Below are positions 41,735 to 50,035 of a stretch of DNA of 64,000 nt, in pieces. The stretch is from contig CAZOVB010000005.1 of the NCBI GenBank assembly GCA_964583095.1, forward strand, positions 67,049 through 131,048. Reading direction: 5' to 3'. Within the stretch, counting starts at the first letter, position 1. Every line of letters starts with the position of its first letter. The translations under genes and the position numbers were made by a program. The stretch is from CAZOVB01 sp964583095 (GTDB lineage: Bacteria; Planctomycetota; Phycisphaerae; SM23-33). The notes under the pieces are model-generated. The model was not told the origin of the DNA, did no database searches, and worked only from the letters and a program-made list of their open reading frames with translations.

Positions 41735-42229
41735 CGGGGTTCTCCTTGGTTCAACAGAAACACATGCCAGGAGAGATAGTCCTCCATATGATTCCAAAAT
41801 GCAATGTTGTCTGAAGAAACTCGCGTCCCGGGCCGACAGATAAGAGCAAGAGGCCCTTCCTGCTGGGCCGGGTTATCAACAGGCGATTCTGGATAACTTA
41901 TCGTTTGCGTTGTTGGCAGATGCCCGTTTGACACAGCTCGACGCTCTCAGGCAGGCCTTGTGTGGAACGCCGGAGCGATTTCCCCCACAACTGCCCCCAG
42001 TGCGCGACAGGGCCTGCGCCAGGTTTTCCACATACCAGAGAACGATTTTATCTCCACTAAGTCTTTACGAAACAATCCTTTTCACCTCCCCTTCTGAACT
42101 TTCAACAGAGACAACAGGCCCTATCAATACTGCTGTGAAGAGTTATCTCTTCTCTTAGAAAAGCAGTGTTCGCACCGCGTGTGATTTTCTCAGCTCCGGT
42201 AGGGATTTCTTTGTACCGGCCCGGGCGAG
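41735..42229. other. AT-rich intergenic region with DnaA-box-like sites
   Basis: No gene recognised in 495 bp. Sites with one mismatch to TTATCCACA are TTATCAACA (41872-41880), TTATCCAGA on the minus strand (41887-41895) and TTTTCCACA (42024-42032). A two-mismatch site lies at 42048-42056. The A+T content rises towards 42160. A short frame at 41910-42158 lacks coding character. Confidence 0.5.
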
Positions 42230-43306
42230 ATGAGTATGTTCTGGCCTATGGTGACGGTCGAATCCAACAGCAGCCTTCCAGGCCCAGCCGGTTCAAGCCG
42301 TGTATGGGGCTCTCTTACCCGAAAGCTCCTGCTGGCCCTGGTGTTCTTTGTCAGCTTCGTGCTGATTGCTGCAGGAGGATACTGGATCCTCGAAGAGGAC
42401 TACTCGTACTTCGACGGGGTCTACATGACCATCATCACCGTCGCCACCGTTGGTTACGGAGAAGTCCACCCGCTGGGTCAGGCAGGCAAAATCTGGTCCA
42501 TCGCCGTTATCCTCAGCGGGGCTGCCATCGCCGCCCTGGTCCTGAGCCTGTTCGTCGCACTGGTACTGGAAGGCGAGATCCGCCGCATTCTCGGGAGGCG
42601 ACACATGGAAAAAGAAATCGCCCAACTCAACGCTCACGTGGTCCTGTGCGGCTATGGGAAGATGGGATCGGCCGTGGCTGAAGAACTCCTCCAGCGCCAG
42701 CGGCGCGTCGTGGTCGTGGACAACAGCCCGGAACGCACGACAGCGGCCGAACGGCTCGGACTGCTTACCGTACTGGGCGATGCCCAGGAAGAATCCACCC
42801 TCAAAGCTGCCGGGGTGGACAAGGCCGGCGTCCTGATCGCTTGCCTTCAGGACGATGCCGATAACGTCTTTCTGACCTTGACGGCACGACAGGCCAACAG
42901 CGCCCTGAAGATCATCGCCCGGGCCCAACAGGCATCGACCGAGCAGATCCTCCGCCGGGCCGGCGCTACCCGAGTGGTTTGTCCGCAGATTATCGGGGCC
43001 AGTCGTGTCGTGGACGTGGTCACCCGGCCGGCCGTGGTGGACCTGGTCGAGATGGCTCACAAAGGCGTGGAACTCGAGATGGACCAGTTGGTCCTCACCG
43101 CAGGATCGAGCCTGACCGGCAAGACCCTCCTGGAACTGGAACTGCCCCGCAAGACCGGCGCGGTGGTTGTAGCGATTCAGCGGGCCGACGGCACGCCGAT
43201 CTATCAGCCCACCAGCGACATGGTGCTCAAACCCGGCGATACGCTGGTCCTGGTCGGCAAGAAGGGCGCCGCCCAAAAGGTCCAGCAGCTCCAGCCGGGC
43301 GCTTGA
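42230..43306 (+). CDS. Potassium channel with RCK (TrkA-N/TrkA-C) domains
   Basis: A 358-residue K+ channel. Two membrane helices (about 33-52 and 90-113) flank a pore helix with selectivity filter TVGYG (73-77) in VATVGYGE. The cytoplasmic part has an RCK N domain with a NAD-binding GYGKMG (141-146) and an RCK C (TrkA-C) domain ending near residue 355. It conducts K+, gated by ligands or ions. Start assigned to the first ATG at 42230; ATGs at 42236 and 42248 are alternatives. It ends 12 bases before trmB, which converges. Confidence 0.93.
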   Translation: MSMFWPMVTVESNSSLPGPAGSSRVWGSLTRKLLLALVFFVSFVLIAAGGYWILEEDYSYFDGVYMTIITVATVGYGEVHPLGQAGKIWSIAVILSGAAIAALVLSLFVALVLEGEIRRILGRRHMEKEIAQLNAHVVLCGYGKMGSAVAEELLQRQRRVVVVDNSPERTTAAERLGLLTVLGDAQEESTLKAAGVDKAGVLIACLQDDADNVFLTLTARQANSALKIIARAQQASTEQILRRAGATRVVCPQIIGASRVVDVVTRPAVVDLVEMAHKGVELEMDQLVLTAGSSLTGKTLLELELPRKTGAVVVAIQRADGTPIYQPTSDMVLKPGDTLVLVGKKGAAQKVQQLQPGA

Positions 43307-43318
43307 AAACACTCCATC

Positions 43319-43975
43319 TCAGACGTACCGCAGAAAAGCCATGCGGTAGAAATAGCGTCCTTCACGGATGTATTTGCGTTCGAAGTTGGTGCCGACCTTG
43401 CCCGGCCGCTCCGAATCAACCACCTGGGGGAATTCCGTCCTGGCCAGACCGGGTGTGTCGCTCAGGACCCCTCGCATCCACGAGAAGTATCCCCGGTGAT
43501 CGGTCTTGATCAGCAACTGCCCCCCCGGCTGGAGAATACGAAGCACCTGCTGGACGAACGTCGGCTGGATCAGGCGTCTGCGATGGTGTTTTCGTTTGGG
43601 CCAGGGGTCGGGAAAATAGATATGCACACGGAAGATCGAGGCTGGGGGCAGGGCATCGGCAATGACCGCTGCGGCATCGGCACAGATCATTCGGGCGTTT
43701 TTCAGGCTGTGCCTCCGGAACCGGTCGGCTGCATACAGGCCGTAGGCCTTGGCATATTCGATGCCCAGGAAGTTGACTTCCGGCCTCTGCCTGGCCCGTT
43801 CCAGCAGGAAGGTGCCCTTTCCGGTGCCGATTTCCAGTTCCACCGGGCGCCGGTTGCCGTAGATTCCGGGCAGATCCAGTCGGTCGCGCAGCGGGTCGAT
43901 CGGCAGGAGAATGCCGGTGGTATCGTATTTGCCCCCGGAGGGGCTGGACAGATTGTGCGTGGAGTTGCTTCTCAT
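43319..43975 (-). CDS. trmB: tRNA (guanine-N(7)-)-methyltransferase
   Basis: A 218-residue TrmB, methylating G46 of tRNA with S-adenosylmethionine. Seen: SAM-binding ELEIGTGKGTFLL, NFLGIEYAKAYG, the hallmark YFPDPWPKRKHHRRR, and LIKTDHRGYF. Full length. ATG at 43975. Divergent from the histidine kinase. Confidence 0.95.
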   Translation of the reverse strand: MRSNSTHNLSSPSGGKYDTTGILLPIDPLRDRLDLPGIYGNRRPVELEIGTGKGTFLLERARQRPEVNFLGIEYAKAYGLYAADRFRRHSLKNARMICADAAAVIADALPPASIFRVHIYFPDPWPKRKHHRRRLIQPTFVQQVLRILQPGGQLLIKTDHRGYFSWMRGVLSDTPGLARTEFPQVVDSERPGKVGTNFERKYIREGRYFYRMAFLRYV

Positions 43976-44074
43976 TCCACCAGAATACGCATCGGGGCTT
44001 CGAGAGGCAAATGCGCCCGGACCGAGGGCGAACCGATTTTTTGGAAATCCCTGTAAGCCACGGAGCCGTAAATG

Positions 44075-44090
44075 GTAGAATGCCTTCTAC
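44075..44090. promoter_or_regulatory. Palindrome upstream of the PAS kinase
   Basis: GTAGAA (44075-44080) and TTCTAC (44085-44090) are perfect inverted arms around TGCC, with a further TTCTAC copy at 44115-44120. A TAGAAT -10-like hexamer overlaps the left arm, so a bound repressor would block a promoter here. Confidence 0.35.
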
Positions 44091-44136
44091 GGGGCCAATT
44101 TGAGTAAGGGAAACTTCTACGGACAGGACGTGCGTT

Positions 44137-45279
44137 GTGACTGTTCAATCTACCCAATACGCACCGGCTGAGCGTGCCGAGGGCTCTTCTCTCCAGGCCG
44201 ACCAGAAGCTGGTGATGTCGCATCCCTTTGTCGCGCAACTCATGGATGCAGTCGATGCACTGGTGTTTGTTCTGAACCTCCAGCGCCAGACGATTTACGT
44301 CAACCAGCGCGTCTGCGAGATGCTGCGGGTAAATGGCAATGATCTGCTCCTGGGGCTTCGGCCAGGCGAGGCGGTAGGCTGCGAAAATGCCTACCGCAAC
44401 CCCGGAGGCTGCGGGACCAGCGCTTACTGCATGACCTGCGGAGGAGTCAATTCGATTCTCTCGGGTATCCAGGGCCAGGTGGGACTGGGCGAATGCCGCA
44501 TCGTGACGGTTCAAGGCGATGCCTTCGAACTTCAGGTCCGGGCAACGCCGCTGGAAATCGAAGAACGGCGTTTCGTCGTCCTGGCCGCGACGGACATCAG
44601 CCATCAGAAGCGTCGCGAAGCCTTGGAGAGAATCTTCTTCCATGATGTGATGAACACCGTCTCGGGCCTGAGGCTGCTCAGCGACAGACTGGGAACGGAT
44701 TCTCCACTGCCCGATGAGGTTATCGATTGCATGCGGCAGGGGCTGGAGATTCTGATGTCGGAGCTTTCGGGTCAGCGGGATCTGACCGCGGCCGAGGAAG
44801 GCTGGCTCGAAATCCAGCCGGTGGGGTTGCAGAGCCTGGACGTGCTGGAGTCCGTTCTGGGCATCGCGGGCAGCTATCAGTCCCTGACCGATTGTGTGGT
44901 CCGTGCAGATGAAGCCAGCGAGTCAGTGGAATTCATCAGCGATCCGACCCTGTTGGGACGAGTCCTGTGCAACCTGGTCAAGAACGCCGTCGAGGCCAGC
45001 AGGGCCGGCCAGACGGTTCGGATCGGGGCGTATCAAAAGGACGAGGGGGTTCGCTTCGATGTACACAATGAAGATCCGATCGATCCGGACATCCAACGCC
45101 AGTTGTTCCAGCGGTCCTTCAGCACCAAAGGGGACCGGAGGGGCCTGGGAACCTACAGTGTCCGGCTGCTGACGCATCGTTACCTTGGAGGCCACGTGAG
45201 TTTTGAGAGCGGGCCCGAAATCGGCACGACCTTCAGCCTCTGGTGCCCGCAGGAGTTACCCGAGCCGGCTGGGGGGTAA
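44137..45279 (+). CDS. PAS-domain sensor histidine kinase
   Basis: A 380-residue soluble sensor kinase. Residues 28-150 form a PAS domain that contains four cysteines in the spacing C82-x9-C92-x5-C98-x2-C101, a pattern that can hold a metal or Fe-S cluster. H169 in FFHDVMNT is the phosphoacceptor (short HDxxN type). The C-terminal ATPase domain has the N box LCNLVKNAVEA and a G box GLGTYSVRLL. No membrane segments, so it senses a cytoplasmic signal. GTG at 44137 with AGGA upstream. No response regulator adjoins it; the LuxR-type regulator at 50 kb is a possible partner. Confidence 0.87.
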   Translation: MTVQSTQYAPAERAEGSSLQADQKLVMSHPFVAQLMDAVDALVFVLNLQRQTIYVNQRVCEMLRVNGNDLLLGLRPGEAVGCENAYRNPGGCGTSAYCMTCGGVNSILSGIQGQVGLGECRIVTVQGDAFELQVRATPLEIEERRFVVLAATDISHQKRREALERIFFHDVMNTVSGLRLLSDRLGTDSPLPDEVIDCMRQGLEILMSELSGQRDLTAAEEGWLEIQPVGLQSLDVLESVLGIAGSYQSLTDCVVRADEASESVEFISDPTLLGRVLCNLVKNAVEASRAGQTVRIGAYQKDEGVRFDVHNEDPIDPDIQRQLFQRSFSTKGDRRGLGTYSVRLLTHRYLGGHVSFESGPEIGTTFSLWCPQELPEPAGG

Positions 45280-45323
45280 CTCCTCCGCTGCTGTCCTGAG
45301 CCAAGCCGGAAACGTGGAATGCA

Positions 45324-45351
45324 TTGCTTTTGTCTTCGCCGGGGCCATAAT
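45324..45351 (+). promoter_or_regulatory. Candidate promoter of the isomerase gene
   Basis: TTGCTT (45324-45329), 16-base spacer, CATAAT (45346-45351). The -10 lies in the loop of a large inverted repeat. Confidence 0.35.
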
Positions 45352-45367
45352 GAGAAGCCCCGGCGAA
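45335..45367. repeat. Perfect 11-bp inverted repeat
   Basis: TTCGCCGGGGC (45335-45345) and GCCCCGGCGAA (45357-45367) are exact inverted copies separated by 11 bases. It lies between the PAS kinase stop and the isomerase gene, and its loop contains CATAAT. It can be a terminator hairpin for the kinase (without U tract) or an operator over the isomerase promoter. Confidence 0.65.
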
Positions 45368-45417
45368 ACCGTCGGGACCTTTGGTATCCCGCAATTCCCG
45401 AGCAAAGGAGTTGGAAG

Positions 45418-46380
45418 ATGAAACTGGGCGTGATGGCAGCTCTGTTTGGCCAGATGGAACTTGACGACGCGTTGGATTACTGTCAGAAACTGGGCCTGGA
45501 TGCGATCGAATTGACCGTCGGGGCCTATCCCGGCGACCCGTGGGGCCTGGCCGGAATCCACAAGAGCAAGACCCGCCTGAAGGAACTCAAGCAGAAGGTT
45601 TCCGATCGAGGCCTGGAAGTCATCGGGATCGCCGCGCACGGCAACCCGGTCCACCCGGACAAGAAGATCGCCTCCGAGCATCACCAGGCCCACCGGGACG
45701 GGGTAATGCTTGCTGCTGAATTCGATACGGTGGTGATCAACTTCTCCGGCTGCCCGGGGGGATCCAAGGAAGACAAAACGCCCAACTTCATTACCTGCCC
45801 CTGGCCGCCGGATTTCGAAGAGGCCGGCAAGTACCAGTGGGAACAGGTCATTATCCCGTACTGGTCCAAGGAGAACGATTTCGCCAAGCAGCACGGCGTG
45901 AAGGTCGCCTTCGAGGCCCATCCGGGCATGGTTCTGCACAATCCCGAGGACATCGTTCGGCTGCGAAAGGCTGCCGGCAAGAATCTCGGCGCCAACCTGG
46001 ACCCGAGCCACTTCTTCTGGCAGGGGATCGACCCGGTCGAATCCGCCCGGTACCTCGGCGAGAACAAGTGCATCTTCCACGTCCACGCCAAGGATACCGG
46101 CATCGATCCCAAAAACAGCCGCATCACCGGTAACCTGGACGTCAAGAGCTACGGCGATGTCAAGAACCGCTCCTGGATCTTTCGGACCGTGGGGTACGGC
46201 CACGGGGACGACTTCTGGAAGCCCTTCATCTCGATGCTTCGCACCTACGATTACGATGGCGTGTTGAGCATCGAGCACGAAGACTCCCTGATGAGCACCA
46301 ACGAAGGCTTCGAAAAGGCCGTCAGCTACCTCCAGGGCATTCTTCTGCGGGAAAAGGCCGGCGACGCCTGGTGGTTCTGA
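45418..46380 (+). CDS. Sugar phosphate isomerase/epimerase (TIM barrel)
   Basis: A 320-residue xylose-isomerase-like TIM barrel protein. Seen: GLDAIELTVG at strand 2, metal-ligand regions VKVAFEAHPGM (Glu), NLDPSHFFWQ (Asp, His), HVHAKDT and LSIEHED (Glu), as in the AP-endonuclease-2/IolE/epimerase superfamily. The ATG at 45418 has a perfect AAGGAG at 7-base spacing. Strong inverted repeat and promoter upstream suggest independent regulation. Sugar specificity unknown; the alginate-lyase-like gene downstream points to polysaccharide catabolism. Confidence 0.9.
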   Translation: MKLGVMAALFGQMELDDALDYCQKLGLDAIELTVGAYPGDPWGLAGIHKSKTRLKELKQKVSDRGLEVIGIAAHGNPVHPDKKIASEHHQAHRDGVMLAAEFDTVVINFSGCPGGSKEDKTPNFITCPWPPDFEEAGKYQWEQVIIPYWSKENDFAKQHGVKVAFEAHPGMVLHNPEDIVRLRKAAGKNLGANLDPSHFFWQGIDPVESARYLGENKCIFHVHAKDTGIDPKNSRITGNLDVKSYGDVKNRSWIFRTVGYGHGDDFWKPFISMLRTYDYDGVLSIEHEDSLMSTNEGFEKAVSYLQGILLREKAGDAWWF

Positions 46381-46482
46381 TTCGCCTCTGCAAAAGCACG
46401 GTGCTCTCCGGTGCGGTCGATTGTCCCGGCAGGTCCGGGGTCCGGCGCTGATCCATCGGCATATTTTTGTTAGGATCGGGTC

Positions 46483-47634
46483 ATGAACTACGCAAAGAAG
46501 CAGCGAACGGTTGCTCTGGGTCTTCTACTGGGCCTTGCCGGTCTCTGCCGCGCCGGGCAGGTAGGGGAATTCAGCATCCCCTGGACCACGCCGCTGGAAA
46601 CCGGGCAGCTTGCCAGGCTGCGGCAACTGGTGGAACAGGACGAGGAAGCCCGAGCCCTGGCTGAGAAGATCCGCGCCGAGGCGGTCGGTCACCTCGACGA
46701 CGAACCGACGCCGCTGAAGGTCATCCATTACGAGGGCCTGGTCAATACCGATCCAAAGCGCATTGCGACGGTGGCGAAACTCAGCCAGATGGGCGACCTG
46801 GCCAGACTGGTGCGCTACTGGCAGGTCTCCGCAGACGCCCGGGCGGCCCGGCAGCTCAAGAAGCTCACCATCGCCTGGACTTCGACCTATCAGCTTACCG
46901 GCAACGACGTCAACGAGAACAAGTTCAAGCCGATGCTGGTGGCTTACCACGCCCTGCGGGACCAGTTCGAGCCGGACCAACGCGAACGCATCGACACCTG
47001 GGTCCGCAATCTCGGAAATCTGCACGCCCGGGCGGTCAAGGGCTCTCAGCATTTCACCAACCGGTATTCCAAGCATGTCAGGCTGCTGGCCCTGGCGGGG
47101 ATGATCCTGGACAAACCCGAGTGGGTCGGCCAGGCCCATGAAGGTATCAAGCGGTTCGTCGAGAACAGCCTCCATGCCGACGGGACCAGCCGCGACCTCA
47201 AACGCCGCGACACGCTCACCTATCACTGCAGCGCGCTGAAGCCCCCTATCGAGCTGGCCATGCTCGCCGGCCCCGGCGGACGCGAACTCTACTCCTGGGA
47301 GAACGAACAAGGCGGATCCATTGCCAAATCCGTGGAGTATGTCGTTCCGTACGCCATGGGCGAAAAGACCCGCCGCGAGTGGACCAACAGCAAGATCGAC
47401 TTGGACAAGAAGCGCGCCGAGGCGGGACTGGAAAAGTACCGCCCGGGGCGGCTGTTCGATCCGGAAGATTCCCTGGAGCTGATGGAAGCCGCCAGCTACT
47501 TCGATGCCGATCTGATGCGGGTCGTCATGCATCTGAGCAAAGGAAAGGCGAAACGATTTCCAAGCTGGCGGACGCTGGTCAACGAGGCAGCCCGGCCTGA
47601 GAAACGGGTCCAAAAGCCCTCTTCCACTGAGTGA
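46483..47634 (+). CDS. Secreted alginate-lyase-like protein
   Basis: A 383-residue exported protein. Signal peptide MNYAKKQRTVALGLLLGLAGLCRA-GQ. The body is helix-rich and has the pattern of the alginate lyase (PL5-like toroid) family: LTGNDVNENKF, LTYHCSALKPPIELAMLAG (matching the conserved His/Tyr helix), and FTNRYSKHVRLLALAGMIL. Expected to cleave uronate polysaccharides outside the cell. Starts 6 bases after a TAGGAT -10-like element, no Shine-Dalgarno. Ends 9 bases before surE. Family assignment is by motif pattern, moderately sure. Confidence 0.75.
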   Translation: MNYAKKQRTVALGLLLGLAGLCRAGQVGEFSIPWTTPLETGQLARLRQLVEQDEEARALAEKIRAEAVGHLDDEPTPLKVIHYEGLVNTDPKRIATVAKLSQMGDLARLVRYWQVSADARAARQLKKLTIAWTSTYQLTGNDVNENKFKPMLVAYHALRDQFEPDQRERIDTWVRNLGNLHARAVKGSQHFTNRYSKHVRLLALAGMILDKPEWVGQAHEGIKRFVENSLHADGTSRDLKRRDTLTYHCSALKPPIELAMLAGPGGRELYSWENEQGGSIAKSVEYVVPYAMGEKTRREWTNSKIDLDKKRAEAGLEKYRPGRLFDPEDSLELMEAASYFDADLMRVVMHLSKGKAKRFPSWRTLVNEAARPEKRVQKPSSTE

Positions 47635-47643
47635 GCCGAGACG

Positions 47644-48438
47644 ATGCGCATCCTGATCAGCAACGATGACGGCATCGAAGCGCCGGGCCTGATGGCCCTG
47701 TGGGAGGCGATGGAGACACTGGGGCAAATCCACGTCGTGGCCCCCGAAGATACCCGCAGTGCAGCCGGACATGCCATCACCGTTCGAGATCCCCTCTGGG
47801 TCCGGAAAGTCCATGTCGGGCAGGATTCCCCGCGAGTGGGGATGAGCGTCTCGGGCTCCCCGGCCGACTGCGTGAGGCTTGCACTTTCCAACCTGGTCCC
47901 CCCCCCGGTGGACCTGGTCCTCTCGGGGATCAACTACGGGATGAACGTAGGCCATCACCTGTTCTATTCCGGTACGGTGGCCGCTGCGGCCGAGGCGGCC
48001 ATGTTCCGCATCCCTGCCGTGGCGTTTTCGGTAGCAAGTGAACCCAAGCCCGACTGGCCTCGGGTGGGCGAATACTGTCGCAGGATTCTGGAAAGGATCC
48101 TCAGCGTCCCTCTGGCCCCGGGAGACCTGATCAACGTGAACATCCCGGCCTCGGGCCCCGACCAGAGCCCCCGCGGGGTGCGGGTGGCCCGGCAGAGCAA
48201 GACCCAGCTCCGGGACGTCTACCGGAAGACCCACAGCCAGGACGGAGCCGACCGGTGGGAGATTGCCGATTGGGATTTTGCCTCCGAGCAGACCGAAACC
48301 GATCTGGTCTGCGTTCGCAAGGGCTATATCACCCTGACCCCCCTGCATGTCGACATGACCCGCCACGACGAGATGGAGAGCTTCTCTGCCCGCAACTGGG
48401 ACGGGATCCTGTCCCTCTCGCACCCGCCGGAGGCTTGA
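47644..48438 (+). CDS. surE: 5'/3'-nucleotidase SurE
   Basis: A 264-residue SurE, a metal-dependent phosphatase for nucleoside monophosphates and short polyphosphates. Seen: ILISNDDGIEAPG (metal ligands D8, D9), SVSGSPADCVRLAL, LVLSGINYGMNVG and FYSGTVAAAAEAAM. Full length; ATG at 47644. It is 9 bases after the alginate-lyase-like gene and 58 bases before the PfkB kinase. Confidence 0.95.
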   Translation: MRILISNDDGIEAPGLMALWEAMETLGQIHVVAPEDTRSAAGHAITVRDPLWVRKVHVGQDSPRVGMSVSGSPADCVRLALSNLVPPPVDLVLSGINYGMNVGHHLFYSGTVAAAAEAAMFRIPAVAFSVASEPKPDWPRVGEYCRRILERILSVPLAPGDLINVNIPASGPDQSPRGVRVARQSKTQLRDVYRKTHSQDGADRWEIADWDFASEQTETDLVCVRKGYITLTPLHVDMTRHDEMESFSARNWDGILSLSHPPEA

Positions 48439-48496
48439 CGCCGGCAAGGCGGGGCCTCTATCTTCTCCCCTGAACAGATACACCAGGAGTCGGAGA

Positions 48497-49708
48497 ATGC
48501 CCCAAAGTCTCGATGCCGTCGTTGCAGGCCATATCTGCCTGGACATGACCCCCGCCTTCCAGGGCCCGCAGGTGGAGCGACTCTCGGATGTGCTCCGGCC
48601 GGGAGTGCTGGAACACGTCGGGCCCCTGACCATCTCCACCGGCGGCGCGGTAGCCAATACCGCTCTTCCGCTTTTGAAAATGGGCCTGCGCGCCCGGCTG
48701 ATGGGCAAATGTGGCCACGACCCGCTGGGTGGGATGATCCTCGATGCCCTTGAGGGCCAGGCTCCCGGAAGCGGCCAGGCCATGCAGGTCGTCCAGGGCG
48801 AACAGACCAGCTACACCGTGGTTCTGGCCCTGCCGGGGATGGACCGTCTCTTCCTGCATAACCCGGGCGCCAACGACACCTTCGGTCCGGAAGATATCGA
48901 CATGGATGCCGTCGGGCAAGCGCGCCTGTTTCATTTCGGCTATTCCTCGCTCATGAAGCGCATGTACGAGGCAGGAGGAGCCGAACTGACCGAGATCTTC
49001 CAGCGGGTCAAGGCCCTGGGGGTCACCACCAGCCTGGATACCTCGTGTCCCCCGGTGGAAAGCCAGGCCGCCCTGGCCGACTGGCCCGAGATCTTCTCGC
49101 GGACCCTTGCCCTGGTGGATCTCTTCTTGCCCAGCGCCGAGGAACTCCTGCTGCTGCTGGACAGGCAGCGGTACCTCAAACTCCAGGAAAAAGCGGGGGA
49201 TAAGGAGCTTCTGGACCTCATCACGCCCGAGATTCTCTCGGATCTGGCCCAGCGGTGCATCGACTGGGGGGCCGGGGTGGTCCTGATCAAGTGCGGCCGG
49301 TTTGGAATCTACGCACGGACAGCTTCGCGCGACAGGCTCAGGATCTGCCAGGGACCTGATGGACTGGATCTGGACAACTGGTCCGGCAGGGAGCTGATGG
49401 TCCCCAGTTTCCAGGTCGGCAAGGTGGTCTCGGCCACCGGAGCAGGGGATTGTGCGATTGCAGGTTTCCTGGCCGGTTGGCTCCGTTCCTGTCCCCTGGA
49501 AGAAGCCCTGGACCTGGCCTGCGGGGCCGGTGCGCAGAATGTGACCGCAGCCGACAGTATCAGCGGCATCCAGACGCTGTCCAAGACGCGACACTGGCTC
49601 CAGAGCCGTCCTCCCCGCAACCCGGTGGGAATGGATTTCGCTTCCCGGGGCTGGAGAGGCAAAGACGGGAGCGATTGCCTGACCGGTCCACAAGATCGCA
49701 AAATCTGA
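48497..49708 (+). CDS. PfkB-family carbohydrate kinase
   Basis: A 403-residue sugar kinase of the ribokinase/PfkB family, longer than most (about 300). Seen: N-terminal GHICLDMTP, GGAVANTALPL, a long insertion, and the ATP/anion-hole motif ATGAGDCAIAGFLAGWL with catalytic Asp. The C-terminal 40 residues after the kinase fold are not typical. ATG at 48497 with CAGGAG upstream. Substrate unknown; the neighbourhood is carbohydrate-related. Confidence 0.9.
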   Translation: MPQSLDAVVAGHICLDMTPAFQGPQVERLSDVLRPGVLEHVGPLTISTGGAVANTALPLLKMGLRARLMGKCGHDPLGGMILDALEGQAPGSGQAMQVVQGEQTSYTVVLALPGMDRLFLHNPGANDTFGPEDIDMDAVGQARLFHFGYSSLMKRMYEAGGAELTEIFQRVKALGVTTSLDTSCPPVESQAALADWPEIFSRTLALVDLFLPSAEELLLLLDRQRYLKLQEKAGDKELLDLITPEILSDLAQRCIDWGAGVVLIKCGRFGIYARTASRDRLRICQGPDGLDLDNWSGRELMVPSFQVGKVVSATGAGDCAIAGFLAGWLRSCPLEEALDLACGAGAQNVTAADSISGIQTLSKTRHWLQSRPPRNPVGMDFASRGWRGKDGSDCLTGPQDRKI

Positions 49709-49920
49709 GCATTTTCGATAAGATAGTAAACCAATTCCTGAACGGACGTTATTCAGAACAGCCAAATAAACAGGTAAAAACTACACTTCTTTTGGATCCA
49801 TTATTTGAGATCGCCTTTCCCGCCCCCTACTATGGCTTGAAATAAGCGGAAGGCTGAGGCCGGAAAATGAGGCCCTGGCTGGAAGCAATTGCTCCTTCCG
49901 AGTGCATCAGGATTGTGATT

Positions 49921-49943
49921 TGGATGGCTGCGTTGGCCATCCA
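49921..49943. terminator. Hairpin 1 between pfkB-type gene and regulator
   Basis: TGGATGGC (49921-49928) pairs with GCCATCCA (49936-49943), 7-base loop. Confidence 0.45.
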
Positions 49944-49955
49944 TAAGGTCGCGGT

Positions 49956-49989
49956 GAGAGGCAGGGCGTTTTGCGACGCCTTGCCTCTC
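49956..49989. terminator. Hairpin 2, long stem
   Basis: A 14-base-pair stem (49956-49969 with 49976-49989) with one G-T wobble and a 6-base loop, followed on the plus strand by TATTTG. Its position between converging genes suggests a bidirectional terminator, but the U tract is weak. Confidence 0.5.
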
Positions 49990-50035
49990 TATTTGTGCGC
50001 AGGAAGCGTCCGAGGGAACAGAGGGGCTTGTCGGA

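Larger units (their letters stand above)
49709..50035. other. Intergenic region with two tandem hairpins
   Basis: No gene seen in 327 bp between converging genes. It carries hairpins at 49921-49943 and 49956-49989. The first 150 bases are AT-rich. Confidence 0.5.

Noticed and set aside
41910..42158. 82-codon frame in the AT-rich gap near dnaA
   Set aside because: No ribosome site or protein-like pattern; composition follows the gap.
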